Part shown: positions 1 to 10,761 of the stretch, piece by piece
Position numbering within the stretch: the stretch's first letter is position 1
Layout of the letters: every line of letters begins with the position of its first letter
Source: Antedon mediterranea
Taxonomy: Eukaryota > Echinodermata > Crinoidea > Comatulida > Antedonidae
NCBI RefSeq assembly: GCF_964355755.1
Contig: NC_092670.1
Coordinates: 30,799,795-30,863,794, forward strand
Reading direction: 5' to 3'
Length of the DNA: 64,000 nucleotides
Position numbers and translations under genes: made by a program
Notes under the pieces: model-generated
Database searches by the model: none
Seen by the model: only the letters and a program-made list of their open reading frames with translations
What the model was told of the DNA's origin: nothing

Positions 1-11
1 ATTACAACCAC

Positions 12-401
12 CACCTCATCTCTATCACCCTCAGCTTACATCACAACCGCCACCTCATCTCCATCACCCTCAGCATGTATCACAAGCAACACCTTATCTC
101 CATCACCCTCAGCATACATCACAACCGCCACCTCATATCCATCACCCTCAACATGTCTCACAAGCACCACCTCATCTCCATCACCCTCAGCGTGGCTCAC
201 AAGCACCACCTCATCTCCATCACCCTCAGCATGTCTCACAAGCAACACCTCATCTCCATCACCCTCAGCATACATCACAACCGCCACCTCATCCATCACC
301 CTTAGCATGTCTCACAAGCACCACCTCATCTCTATATTACCCTCAGCATACATCACAACCGCCACCTCATATCATTCACCTTCAGCATGTCTCACAAGCA
401 C
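12..401. repeat. 39-bp minisatellite, about 10 copies
   Basis: Tandem units start near 12, 51, 90, 129, 168, 207, 246, 285, 322 and 363. Nearly all are 39 bp; the unit at 285 has lost 2 bp and the one at 322 has gained 2. Units begin CACCTCATCTCCATCACCCT and end in either ACATCACAACCGC or TGTCTCACAAGCAC; the two endings often alternate, giving a partial 78-bp higher-order period. Because 39 is divisible by 3, both strands stay open for 75-90 codons. These frames are periodic by-products, not genes. The array fades into degenerate copies after 401 and may begin before the window. Confidence 0.92.
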
Positions 402-1934
402 CACCTCACCCTCACTTGTCAACTATGCACCACCACATCTCCACCCTCGCCAAGCCGTCACCTTTACAACCACCACCACGCAGCAACCTCGTTCACTCTA
501 ACACAGGCGATCATACAAATTACAACACATGTCACATGCACATATACCCTTATATTATGTTAACGTTTTAATAGTCATATTTATCATATCGATACCAATT
601 TTTGTTTGTGCATTTTAATAGACAGGTCAACGCATTGTAGGATACAATTGTGTTTACAAAAATGTATATGTGTCTTATATATTGAATATAGGTGATATTC
701 TAACTCTATATCGACATACGCTAAGTTATAAATCTCATGACACATCAAAACTGATATTATTATGGGAAAGTTCACGCTGACATATTACAACAAAGTAGAC
801 AAATGTTATCGTAATAAAACTGTCTATCGTAAAATATTCCCATAAGTTAAAGAGGCACTCTATTCAAATAAATTGATGAACTTGAAATGGTTTTAAAAGT
901 GTTTTATGCGAGTTGTATAGGCATAACAATAAATCTCACTCAATATATAAAAAAAATTAGGCGGCCTACGTTGTCAATTCAAACACTGCTCAGTAGCCTC
1001 CATGATATTGTCGTTACTGATGTGTATTAGGGCCTACACTATTTTCATTTTATGGTGTGTATAAACCATAACTTGTTTGACTGGGAAACCGATACAGAGA
1101 ATTATGATATAGGCCTAATGCAAATTCTCTTCGGCTTAGATGGGAGAAAATGCTATACTACTTACAGCCGGATTTTTGGAAATGGTTTTGACTTTATACT
1201 ACATCAAAACCGTATTATTAAGGCAATGTGTTTGTATCACTCCACTATTAAGCAAACTGACGAGTGACTTGAGTAATATCACAACTGTTAACAACAGGTC
1301 AACTTAAATGTGATGATTAATTTCTGGCAATGTCAGTAAACTCAATTTGCATTGTTACTAAAAATAAAATAAATACAATAATAGTGTAGGGCCTATGTAC
1401 TCCAATTAGTGTAGCGCGCCAAAAGAGGGGAGGGCAATGTGACAGGTACGGGAAGAAAGTTGGAGAAATTCTTACATGAAATTGAAACGTTCAGATATAA
1501 GTAACTGTTCGGGGTATTTGCAATAAAATATTTAGGCCTATATTTTTATGAAAAAATAGTAGAGTAAACTATAGTACAAGACGAAGTAGAATAAATACTA
1601 ATTTTCGGCCTCTCAGTCTCATTTATGTTTCATAAAGCACTGAAGACATCGGTATGAATTACAATATTATGTACTCACCATTTTGTAGAAGTATAGCATG
1701 AAATGAAAGAAATATCAAAAGAAATAAAAACTTTTATATTCGTATTTATTCAAACAACTCTTTTGAGACAGGGCTTTAGAGTCTGTGAGGTCTGAAAATG
1801 CAAACGAGTATTTTACTGTGGTCAATGAGAAATTTACATTGTAAATAACTATTTTTCTATTGAAAAGTAGTGGAGTGTTACTTAACAATCCGATGTAGAC
1901 GTATAAAAGCAAACATATCTTCTTTTTTTAATGG
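402..1934. other. non-coding, no feature seen
   Basis: AT-rich sequence with degenerate minisatellite remnants up to about 480 and scattered AGGCCTA motifs. Reading frames are short, uninterrupted only by chance and lack splice context. I see no gene or recognisable repeat. Confidence 0.5.
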
Positions 1935-2008
1935 AGACGCAAACATCCTTACTTTAGACGCAAAAATACATACTGTAGACGCAAACAGGCTTACTGTGAC
2001 GCAAAAAG
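1935..2008. repeat. 21-bp short tandem repeat
   Basis: About 3.5 units begin AGACGCAAA at 1935, 1956 and 1977, with a last copy near 1997 that has lost a base. A related diverged unit (AGACGTATAAAAGC) lies just upstream. The period of 21 keeps frames open on both strands and explains the overlapping small ORFs here. Confidence 0.75.
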
Positions 2009-3908
2009 ACTTCGACGATGTCATTAGGCCTACTTTTTGTTTATTGTTTATTGACCAATTGGTCATTTGATCGATGGAATTTCTAAGTTTTTAAACAAAT
2101 TAATAACATCAAACACGACTCGAGAGGACTGTCACTTTAAAAATAGTTATTAAATAAAATTTATCGTTTTTGGGACACCCCGGTACAGTGGAGACTGTAC
2201 TTATAGTCACCTGGGACAAACGAGGGGAAAACGAACCCTTAGGTTATACCTCTATCAACGGGACACGATCCGAGTTCCCGATTATAAAGGTTATACTGCA
2301 TTCTGTACGGTATAATATTCATCGATTAGTATATTAATAATGCACGTACATAATTATAATGTATTGCGTATAATGAGGTACAGCAATAAGCTCACAATAC
2401 ATTGATGTGCTGTATTCGATTAGTACACAACAATCAAAAAGATAATGCATGTAATTGAATTTGACAATTAAACAACACTTAATAGACACATTCACCAACA
2501 CACATGATGTGTATCATCACACAACGTTTCATCTGCAATGAATACACAAACGCATACAAATGTAATACAGATAGGGTGAGCACTTTTGACCAGTATATAA
2601 TTAATCCAGAGCTTTCATCCGTGGTCATTTTGATTAACTCAGTTAATACTGTATAGTAGAATAGCAGGCAATTAGCCGTGTATTCGTTTCGTATTACTAT
2701 TATTACACTACTTATGGTTAGAAGACAGCAGTTGTTCAAAATGTATTAAACATATAAAATTAGAAAATTTTATCATTCTGAGCATATATTTTAAACAAAA
2801 TTTGTAAAAGCAATGCCTATTCCACAAATATACAACAGTCTTAAATAATTATTATAATATTGATATCGATATTCCTAATGAAATGCTAGGAATTGAAGTA
2901 TAAAAATAATAATGTGGTTTTTTTTTCTTTTTAATTGAGATGCAATGGCATCACGCAAAATAATACGTTCACTAAATGCTAACGTCCGTTTCCACGTTAC
3001 ACACTTGTACGCTTCGTCCAAATAATGTATTGATTGTCCGCTGTAAGAACGGCAATAATTTAAAGGGGGCTGCGGCGTTGGATCCGACAACACGGGATTA
3101 TTGTGGATAAACATATAGCATGAATACAGTAGAACGCCTCGTAACCTCTTAATAGAGGTTTCCTTGAATGGGGGTTCGCCATAATGTTAAGACATATTGC
3201 TCCTTGTTCGTTTCACAGTAAATTGTCTCCTTATAATTAGTATTTATAATTATAGGGGTGGCCCCTGAATACAGGTGTCCCAACATGAGTGGTTTAACTG
3301 TAGTTAAATAGATAGTGTAGTTAGTAGGTCTACTGGTAGAATGAGTAGGCCTACATTACAAATCCAGTGCAGGTATCTCTCAAGTGAATCCATCAACACA
3401 CATTTTAATTACTATACACTACATTAATTGGAATGTTAAACATTAATGTTGGCTTACCTTGTTTATATCAATCTTGTAATGGCATGACCGCACAGAGGGA
3501 TTAAAAGCTGTCCAGGGGAAGTAACCGTGCCCGGGCGGATGAACACGATAATGATGACACACACGCGGAAACGAGCTTCAGTCTATGATATTGTTAAATA
3601 TCAGTTGTTCTGCTTTATCGACCTTCAACAACGAAATATTATTTTCCAAATAATGAACTTCTGCTCTCTACGATTCATCCAATATATATCTGTCACACAT
3701 CAGTGGATACAGAATCTACAAAAAAACAATCTATTCTGTTTACTTTGTATTTGATTTTTAATACTGTAATTATTCTATGCCGCATGATAAGCGCGTGAGA
3801 AATTTAGTATGGACTATCGGTACACACTCTCCATCCTGACACCAATCTTTATACAACGTGTCTAATAAAAGCTAGTTGACCAGTTGACAGTTCGGATTAT
3901 ACATTGTT
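2009..3908. other. non-coding, no feature seen
   Basis: AT-rich intergenic or intronic DNA. The patches near 2170-2290 and 3130-3310 are more GC-rich and contain phrases such as CTCGTAACCTCTTAATAGAGG that resemble the diverged minisatellite at 13357-13590. No exon with convincing splice sites was seen. Confidence 0.45.
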
Positions 3909-3937
3909 TGTGATTGGCCAAATCACTTGCATTGCGT
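3909..3937. repeat. fragment of the GTGATTGG MITE family
   Basis: TGTGATTGGCCAAATCACTT followed by GCATTGCGT matches the interior of the MITE at 34396-34581 (TGTGATTGGTCAATTCACTT then GCGTTGCGT) at 26 of 29 positions by eye. No terminal repeat is preserved here, so it is a scrap of a dispersed family. Confidence 0.5.
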
Positions 3938-4188
3938 CCAAGCTGTGGGGACGGGTAGTAATGTAGGCCTAGCCCGGGGATCTATACTGTATCTCTGAGA
4001 CGCTACAGACGAGGATTGAGATGAGAGACAACCTTTTATTTGAATTTAGCAAACAGTCGTTATGAAATTTACTTCTTTTTTTAAACACTAGGGCCTATTA
4101 TTAGACACTGGGACTTTAGGCGTTCGTTATAACTGTACTTGGCGGCTAAAATGACGGCGGCCAATGTGCACTGTATTTTTTTTTTTTT

Positions 4189-4250
4189 GCGTGCAAACGC
4201 GACTCTATAGCTCACTATGTCGGTCGGTTGGTCGGTCGATCGATCGGTAA
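4189..4250 (+). repeat. fragment of the CGCGACTCTATAG / GTCGG repeat family
   Basis: The phrase CGCGACTCTATAGCTCACTA followed by a run of GTCGG and GATCG units matches the start of the 131-bp unit found at 38661-39045 and 43713-43960. Only the first third of a unit is present, so this is a dispersed single fragment. A poly-T run precedes it. Confidence 0.7.
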
Positions 4251-5042
4251 ACAGTAACTCAAATTCGAGAACGCGACTGCAGCCATGCATATGGCCTTGT
4301 TTTTTTTTATAGATAAAGTCTAATTGTTTCTTCCTTTTTCTTCTTTTTTTTTAACTTCCTAGCTATGTCGAAAATTTCTATTTTAAAGTTTAAACATAGC
4401 TATGTTGGATATATCGAGCATTGATAATATAGGCCTACTCATGTGGCAGGATTAGGCTTTCGTACAATATCACCGGTATCTCCTTGCACAATGAATGCAT
4501 ACCATCAATATTATACTAACCTTTTAATGTTACAATATCATGTAACTCGTTGTATTAACTGTTTGACATAAAATTAATATGTACACTCTGAAACATTTAA
4601 TTTCAAAACCCAGCTACAGGAGTCTAGGCCCGTCCGAGTCATTATAAGATATAACATGTTTTAAAACGTACAATAAATCACAGCAGGAAAAAAAACATGA
4701 CTTTCTCTTAAAAGAATATTCACAATTAAGAATTTGTAATTTATATAATATTAATAGAGAGAATAGAATAATAAGTTGTGTTGGTTTTTTTTAAAGTAAA
4801 TCGTATTGTTGTGTGTGTTTAGAGCTAATCTATCATGCTAACTGCTTTTGAGTCTCTTTCGCTATTTTCGTGTACGTGCAAAACGTGAGAACATGTAATG
4901 TTGTATATTCTAAATTGATTTGGAATTTCAGACTGTCGCTATAATAGATAGAGAAAAACAGATGCAATGTTGATTATAAAAAATGATGTATCAGCATAGG
5001 CCTATACATACGACATTATTGTATTTAATGATTTTTTATAAA
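4251..5042. other. non-coding, no feature seen
   Basis: AT-rich DNA with several poly-T runs (4303-4312, 4343-4351, 4784-4792). No coding potential or repeat structure was recognised. Confidence 0.45.
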
Positions 5043-5552
5043 TAGTATCCCTAAATTAAGTCTAAAAAGGGCCAATCTGGGAAAAAATTAGAAACAAATG
5101 TTTCTCAACTGATTTGTGTCATTTGGGGTCTATATATCCACCAAAAAAAAGTTCCAGCTCATCTGACCTGGGGAAAGTCGCCATTTTGGATTTTTAAAAT
5201 GGCCGCCATAAATTACAGATTTTTGTTCATAACTCAGCTTATACATCGTGTATGGACATGATTTTGGTGGTAAAGTATATGTTTTTAGGGTCAAGGAATC
5301 CAAATACAGCATTTTGAAGTTCACTCAATGGCCGCCATTTTGTTTTTCAAAATGGCCGCCATGAAATACAGATTTTCTCATATCTCAGCTTCTACAAAAT
5401 AAATGGATGTGATTTTGGTGGCAAAATGTATGTTTTGAGGGTCAATGAATTCAAATAAATTAGTTCACTCTATGGTCGCCATATTGTTTTTCAAAATGGC
5501 TGCCATAAAATTTACAGAATTTTGTTCATATCTCAGCTTTTATCATCATATA
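5043..5552 (+). repeat. left terminal inverted repeat with about 150-bp internal subunits
   Basis: Besides pairing with 8371-8876, this arm is internally repetitive. A subunit containing AAAATGGCCGCCAT, then CATATCTCAGCTT, then GATTTTGGTGG and AGGGTCAA recurs with starts at 5196, 5349 and 5493 (spacing 153 and 144). AAAATGGCCGCCAT reads on the other strand as ATGGCGGCCATTTT and contains the AANATGGCGGC core recognised by the YY1 factor in animals. Whether anything binds here is not shown by the sequence. Confidence 0.85.
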
Positions 5553-5691
5553 TGCTTTTTGTGACAAAAGAGATCCTATTTAAAGCAGCGTCTTATGTGG
5601 TGAATGGATGGTTACCAAATACACCGGAGTCGGAGACCAGCACTGGTCATCCTAACTGGTCTGGATTTATGCACAAGTAAGTACTGGATCA

Positions 5692-8080
5692 GTGGAGAAG
5701 TCGACAATAGAGTTTCTGCCGATCATTCTAAATGACCCAAATGATAATTCGACAGTGTATACTACACTCTGTAAATGTATATCTTATAGCTCTTCACATA
5801 ATCAACCACTGTGGGTTAAAACAATACAGTTAAGAAAAGTCATGCCTGCCAGTTGTTGTCAGGCTTGGATGATTCAATCTTCTCAAGAGCATCCTGGGTT
5901 GTATTGTACATATAATGACTGGTTCGGGTTTGGAAGATGTGCTTTGCTTACTTTATGAACCAAATACTGTCACTTACATTTTAAAGGGAGCTGCATATTC
6001 AAAAGCTCTCAGAGCGCATTTTTAGCAGATTCAGCTGTTTTATCATACAATGATGACACAGGATGAAGATGTTTTGAATCCAGATATAGACACAGTAAAT
6101 AGAACAATCGGGAAGATCAAACAGGTATCAAGAACATCTAAGTTGTGGGCTTTATATCACGAGATGGTATCACTTGTTAGGAAATACGCTCTATCTTCAG
6201 ACAGTATCATCTATGCTTTACATATTTGCAGCAGCTGATCATGGACAATATGCCAAGAGTGGAATGTTATATCTACAGAAAATGCTTGAGCTGAAACACA
6301 AATTTCCACATACATATGAGATGTTCCATAAGAATGTATATCACACAACGTGTTATAGTGATGACAAGTTTTCAGACATGACAATAGAGGAACCCTAATG
6401 CGAAAAGACAAATAAAGTGGCGGTCTCACACGTGGCAGACTTCGTCATACGAATTCAGTAAAAAAGTGTGGGTTTCTAGCTTATCGCACTTAACGCATCT
6501 GGAAATGATGATGGATGAAAGGGTCGGTTAAAGAGAGACAAACGAAGTAACAAAGATTTCGGGAAAGTACGTCTACAGAAAGACCATTTATAGTGGTAAG
6601 CGATCCTCTTGTGATAGCTTCACTCTCAACTGGATTGAATATAACCGACACAAACCAGTTGTGAACAAGCTTGGAACATTGGCCAAGACATCCAAGAAAG
6701 CTTGGACGATGCCACTCACCTATGAAAGTAAAACTACTAAGTTCTCTTGAAACTCATGTAAAAGTTGGAACAAAGAAGATTTCTTTCAAAAAAACGGTTC
6801 TCTTCAACAGACTTATTGTTCTCTCTGAAAGAGACGGAGACATCGAAACGGCATTTGGATATGAACTGACACCTGTTCCAAAAGCTTTGTTTAAGATGGA
6901 CAAATTTATGAGAAAGCCAGAAAAATCAAAATTTTGTCGAATTCTGAAGGAGAATGTTACCAACACCACCACAATAGATGCCGTATCTGTTCACATTGTT
7001 GATGGTGGTTGGTTCTTACACCAAGCACCATGGAATAAAGTGGTTACTTTTCTGATGTTGTGATGTCCTACATAGGCCCCTTCCAGAGGAAATTTAATGG
7101 TGGTGTATAGTTGTTTGGGATGGATATCCTAGCAAACCAAAGGCTACGAGCATCATCGAAAAACATTCCAGAAGAAAACAAGCAGTAATGTGAACATTAC
7201 TCTAGATACCAAGGTTTAATCAGAACGAGAGGAAGCATCTTTCATAACATTACTCTCTCAGGAAATGGAAAGATGTGGTATTAAAACCATCCAAGCTGAT
7301 GAAGATGCAGACACGGTAATGGTTAAAGAAGCTATATCTCAAACCAATTGTTCTGATACAAATGCGGTTGTAGTTGCAGAAGATACAGATGTGTTACTTC
7401 TTTTATGCTACCATTGTCCAACCAAAGCTCTTTTTTCAAATAAGTAACTGAATCTTTAACATATCGTCTATTACTGGTTTAATCGCTGACCTTGATGAAT
7501 TTCTTTTTAATTATGCATGGTCTGTATGTGACACTGTATCATCTATATGTGGATACACTAAACCAACTACATTTACAAGAAGAAATTCCCTCCTACTGTT
7601 GTATCGATTTTCACCAACCCGCTATCAAGCATAAAAAATGTTAGTAAATATATGGTATTAAGGCTACGGTGATTACATGGTCTGAATCCAGATATCTTGT
7701 CCAAGGCAAGACATGACTAATTTGTGCGACAGGCAGCAAAGGGTAAACTAAATCCAGACAGACTACTATAAAGCACTCTCATCAGCAAGTTATTACATGG
7801 AAGCTCTTGAATACAAATGCTATAAACCCGATGAAAGAGGCTGGAGGATTTATGACAATTATCTCCAATCATGACAGACGATGATATTGCACCTCAATCT
7901 TTACTGAAATCAATATGCTGTAACTGCAAAGGAGGAAACCTATGCAGCACAAACAAATGCAGCTGTAGAAAGTACTCTATAGCATGTGTTGCTGCGTGTG
8001 GTTATTGCAGTGGTCACTGCTCTAATGGTAAAGGAACATACGAGGAAAGTGATGACGATTGCTCGATAGCTGACAATTAA
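5692..8080 (+). pseudogene. decayed transposon gene with C-terminal CXC-type cysteine-rich domain
   Basis: Collinear + strand coding blocks in shifting frames look like one broken protein. Blocks: 5692-5958 (residues include IEFLPIILNDPND); 6050-6238 and 6174-6398 (ALYHEMVSLVR, then AAADHGQYAKSGMLYLQKM); 6671-7063 (ELTPVPKALFKMDKFMRK and VHIVDGGWFLHQ); 7265-7447 (EDADTVMVKEAI and VVVAEDTDVLLLL); 7516-7590 (AWSVCDTVSSICGY); 7771-7860 (GWRIYDNYLQS); and 7871-8080, with CNCKGG, CSCRKYSIAC and CGYCSGHC spacing of a tesmin/TSO1-like CXC zinc-binding domain. Stops and frameshifts separate every block; the break near 7860 is one base before an IMTDDD segment. In the family as I recall it, an acidic TDVLVLL segment is followed by a CDT motif and then by this cysteine-rich tail, often annotated only as uncharacterised protein. 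Whether it is the transposase is inferred from its place between the inverted repeats. Confidence 0.75.
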
Positions 8081-8370
8081 TAAGCTGTATGTTTATTGTG
8101 GCCATTTTATTGTAGATATTCACATTACATGGATTTTAATGCTATATGTTATGAATCCACGGACTACATGACCATTTCCATTTTTAAAGATAAAAAATAG
8201 CAATTGTACAAAAAAACATTTCAGAATAGTGTATTTGTATTTCGAAACCCAAAAACTATATACTGTGCAATACAATATGGCGGCCATTTTGAACTCTAAT
8301 ATGGCAAGGTATAAGATTTTGAAAATGTTTATTCTGTAACCATAGACTTAGGCCTAGTCAACCAAATCAG

Positions 8371-8876
8371 ATATGATGATAGAAGTTGAGATATGTGGAA
8401 AATTCTGTAAATGCTATGGCAGCCATGTTGAAAAACAAAATGGCGGTCATTTAGTGAACTTAAAAATGATTTATTTGCATTCCTTGACCCTCAAAACATA
8501 CACTTTGCCACCAAAATCACATCCATATAATTTGTAGAAGCTGAGATATGAGAAAATCTGTATTTTATGGCGGCCATTTTAAAAAACAAAATGGCGGCCA
8601 TTGAGTAATCTTCAAAATGCTGTATTTGGATTCCTTGACCCTACAAACATATACTTTACCACCAAAATCAAGTCCATACATGATGTAGAAGCTGAGTTAT
8701 GAGCAAAAATATGTAATTTATGGCGGCCATTTTAAAAATCCAAAATAGCGACTTTCCCCAGGCCAGATGAGCTGGAACTTTTTTTTGGTGGATATATAGA
8801 CCCCAAATGACACAAATCAGTTGAGAAACACTTGTTTCTAATTTTTTCTCAGAGAAAGTGTAAAATGGGGATACTA
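8371..8876 (-). repeat. right terminal inverted repeat
   Basis: Reverse complement of 5043-5552, with the same ATGGCGGCCAT-bearing subunits, and ending GGGGATACTA. A further unpaired copy of the ATATGGCGGCCATTTTGAAC phrase lies just inside at about 8276-8296. The two arms differ at scattered positions, so the insertion is not recent. Confidence 0.85.
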
Positions 8877-10046
8877 AAAGGCATTGAGTCTAACGTGAAA
8901 AATGAGTAGACTGTTCCATCTCTACGGTGAGTGAGAGTATTTTTTTAAGGAAGGCGTGTTGGCAGACTTGCAAATATATTATTGATACTATGCCTATAGA
9001 ATAGACAGATTATGAACCAGTGTCTACTGCAAAACATTATTATTAAACAAATATCATAGAATAGGAGGCCTCAGTCATAGGAGTATGTAGGCTTTAGGCT
9101 AGATTTGGTAAGGGATACTATTTAACCTATCTACACTACTGTACTGTTACTATACAATAACTAGGCCTAGCCTAGACATATCCTACTTTAGCCAGACTAG
9201 AGAGAGGCTGCCTGGCCCAGCCAGCGCTACCACTGTACTTTTTGCACCTAATAACTAGCTAGGGTTTAGGCCCTATAATATATTATTATTAGCATTTCAA
9301 GGTCGGTCACTCACCAGCGGGTGAAGGTTTTTTTTTAATGGGTAAGCTCGAGAGACACTGAGGAGCAAAAGGCCTACTACTAGGGCCTAGCGTACTATTA
9401 CTACTATAGCTAGCTATAGGACCTAGTCTAAGTAGGGGGCTATGCCTGCAGAGGGCCTGGCTGGCCTGGTGTGGGCTACTACTAGCTAGGCTAGGCTAGC
9501 CTAGTTTTAGTATTACTACTATTAGTAGGTAGTAATGGCAGGCCGTTTCTTATTAATATCAGGCTAGGGGCTAACCATCTTCTCACTCAAGTCTAAAATT
9601 ATTCTATAGGGCCTAGCTAGGCCTGGTTGTTGAACAATAAGTATATTAGTAATGTGTAACCTTACTTTTAGAACTCGCGCCCGTCGTCAAGTATTGTGGT
9701 GTGATGTTTTTGTACTAGATTAATGCGTTTCGGGGTGTACGCCCACGGAAGTGTGTGTGAAACGCGTTAATGAACGGGACTAAACGAATGATACGAAGGA
9801 ACGTGTTTTATAATAATACGCAAAATCTATGATTACAGAGCTTGGGCTTCTGATGATTATATTAATAATATTATAAGTTGAATAATAGTAATATTATTTA
9901 TATGGAGACAGCTATTTTGGTATCATAAATAGACACACCGGGTTGTATAGGCCTACCTAACCTATTTAGTGACACCCGGAACAAGGACATCATAAAACAA
10001 CTACTACTACATACTATCAGTATGCCTATGAAGTTCTAGCTCACAG
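8877..10046. other. non-coding; dense TAGGCCTA / CTAGGCTAG words at 9060-9630
   Basis: No gene was recognised. Between about 9060 and 9630 the sequence is unusually rich in AGGCCTA, GGCCTAG, CTAGGCTAG and CTACTAC words, a denser version of a motif found all over the window. A short imperfect hairpin (TTAATGCGTTTC pairing with GAAACGCGTTAA, about 9720-9771) lies further on. A GC-rich phrase near 9670 could be a promoter, but nothing proves it. Confidence 0.45.
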
Positions 10047-10159
10047 TCAAAATGATGTCTGATGAAGATATTATTCCCAACCATTGGGATAACCGGCCTC
10101 GTCTTGTTGTGAAGATCTGTCTCAATATTCATAACATCATCCGTCCTTCCCGATGTACG
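10047..10159 (+). CDS. possible isolated coding exon, product unknown
   Basis: The stretch follows a CTCACAG acceptor-like site and ends at ACG|GTAAGC, a good donor. It contains an ATG at 10052 in a reasonable start context (CAAAATGATG) and 36 open codons ending in phase 0. The peptide begins MMSDEDIIPNHWDNRPRLVV and is of ordinary, not low-complexity, composition. I do not recognise it. The frame continues into the apparent intron up to 10315, so openness alone is not evidence. It could be a first coding exon of a gene with distant exons, or chance. No partner exon was identified in the following 20 kb. Confidence 0.22.
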
Positions 10160-10353
10160 GTAAGCTTACCCTTGCAAAATTATCGATATTTAACATTCAG
10201 TATCGAAATACACAGCACCTGCTTTTTATCCGAATACTATTATTTATATTTTCATAAAAACCTAGGTCTACGTCTGTTTAAACGCGCGCCCTTGAAACTG
10301 AATTTGAAAAAGTAAAATAGATCGGCGCGACGCTTAACATTAAGTCAAGTCAA

Positions 10354-10761
10354 GTCAATTTCGTTTTAGGCCTAATCTTACGGACATGCATTGTGCCTGC
10401 TGTGTATTACTATGTTGATGTATGTACTGTATGTTCATTTTGAATAAAATGTCCATTATTCGAAGAGATCATTTGGTTGGGGAAAAACGCGTTTGCGAGA
10501 AGAGATAAAACAATTCGATCTGCCAATTAACACTCCACTTTCCTGCTCCTGAATGTCAATTTCGTTTTAGGTCTAATCTTACGCACCTGGTGTGCATTGT
10601 GACTGTTATGTGCTGTATGTTCATTATTTTGAATAAAATGTCCTTCATTGGAGGAGATACTTTTGAGGAAAACGCATTTGCGAGAAGAGATAAAGCGATT
10701 CGATTTCTGTTTAACTGTAATTGCGTGATTACTAATCAACACTCCACTTTGTTTCCTGCTA
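10354..10761 (+). repeat. tandem duplication, period about 201 bp
   Basis: Two diverged copies start with GTCAATTTCGTTTTAGG at 10354 and GTCAATTTCGTTTTAGGTCT at 10555. Both continue through TGTATGTTCATT, GAATAAAATGTCC, TTTGCGAGAAGAGATAAA and CACTCCACTTT. Indels make the second copy slightly longer. A short GTCAA run precedes the first copy at 10342-10358. Confidence 0.85.

Larger units (their letters stand above)
5043..8876 (+). mobile_element. DNA transposon with about 510-bp terminal inverted repeats and a decayed gene
   Basis: The ends read TAGTATCCC at 5043 and GGGATACTA at 8876. From there 5043-5552 and 8371-8876 are inverted copies, including landmarks such as GTTTCTCAACTGATTTGTGT and CCAGCTCATCTG and their reverse complements. 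The 2.8 kb between them holds a + strand gene remnant (5692-8080). The inverted ends around a multi-copy-type gene show a class II element. The superfamily is not certain: no clear target-site duplication is visible (flanks are TTTATAAA and AAAGGCAT), and the coding remnant matches a protein family I know only as uncharacterised and repetitive in invertebrates. The element is dead, judging by the frameshifts and stops. Confidence 0.85.

Noticed and set aside
36-308. 90-codon minus and 76-codon plus open frames
   Set aside because: Both are read-through of the 39-bp minisatellite, whose period is a multiple of three.
9720-9771. Hairpin considered as a miRNA precursor
   Set aside because: Stem of only 12 bp with a 28-base loop; metazoan pre-miRNAs need about 30 paired bases.
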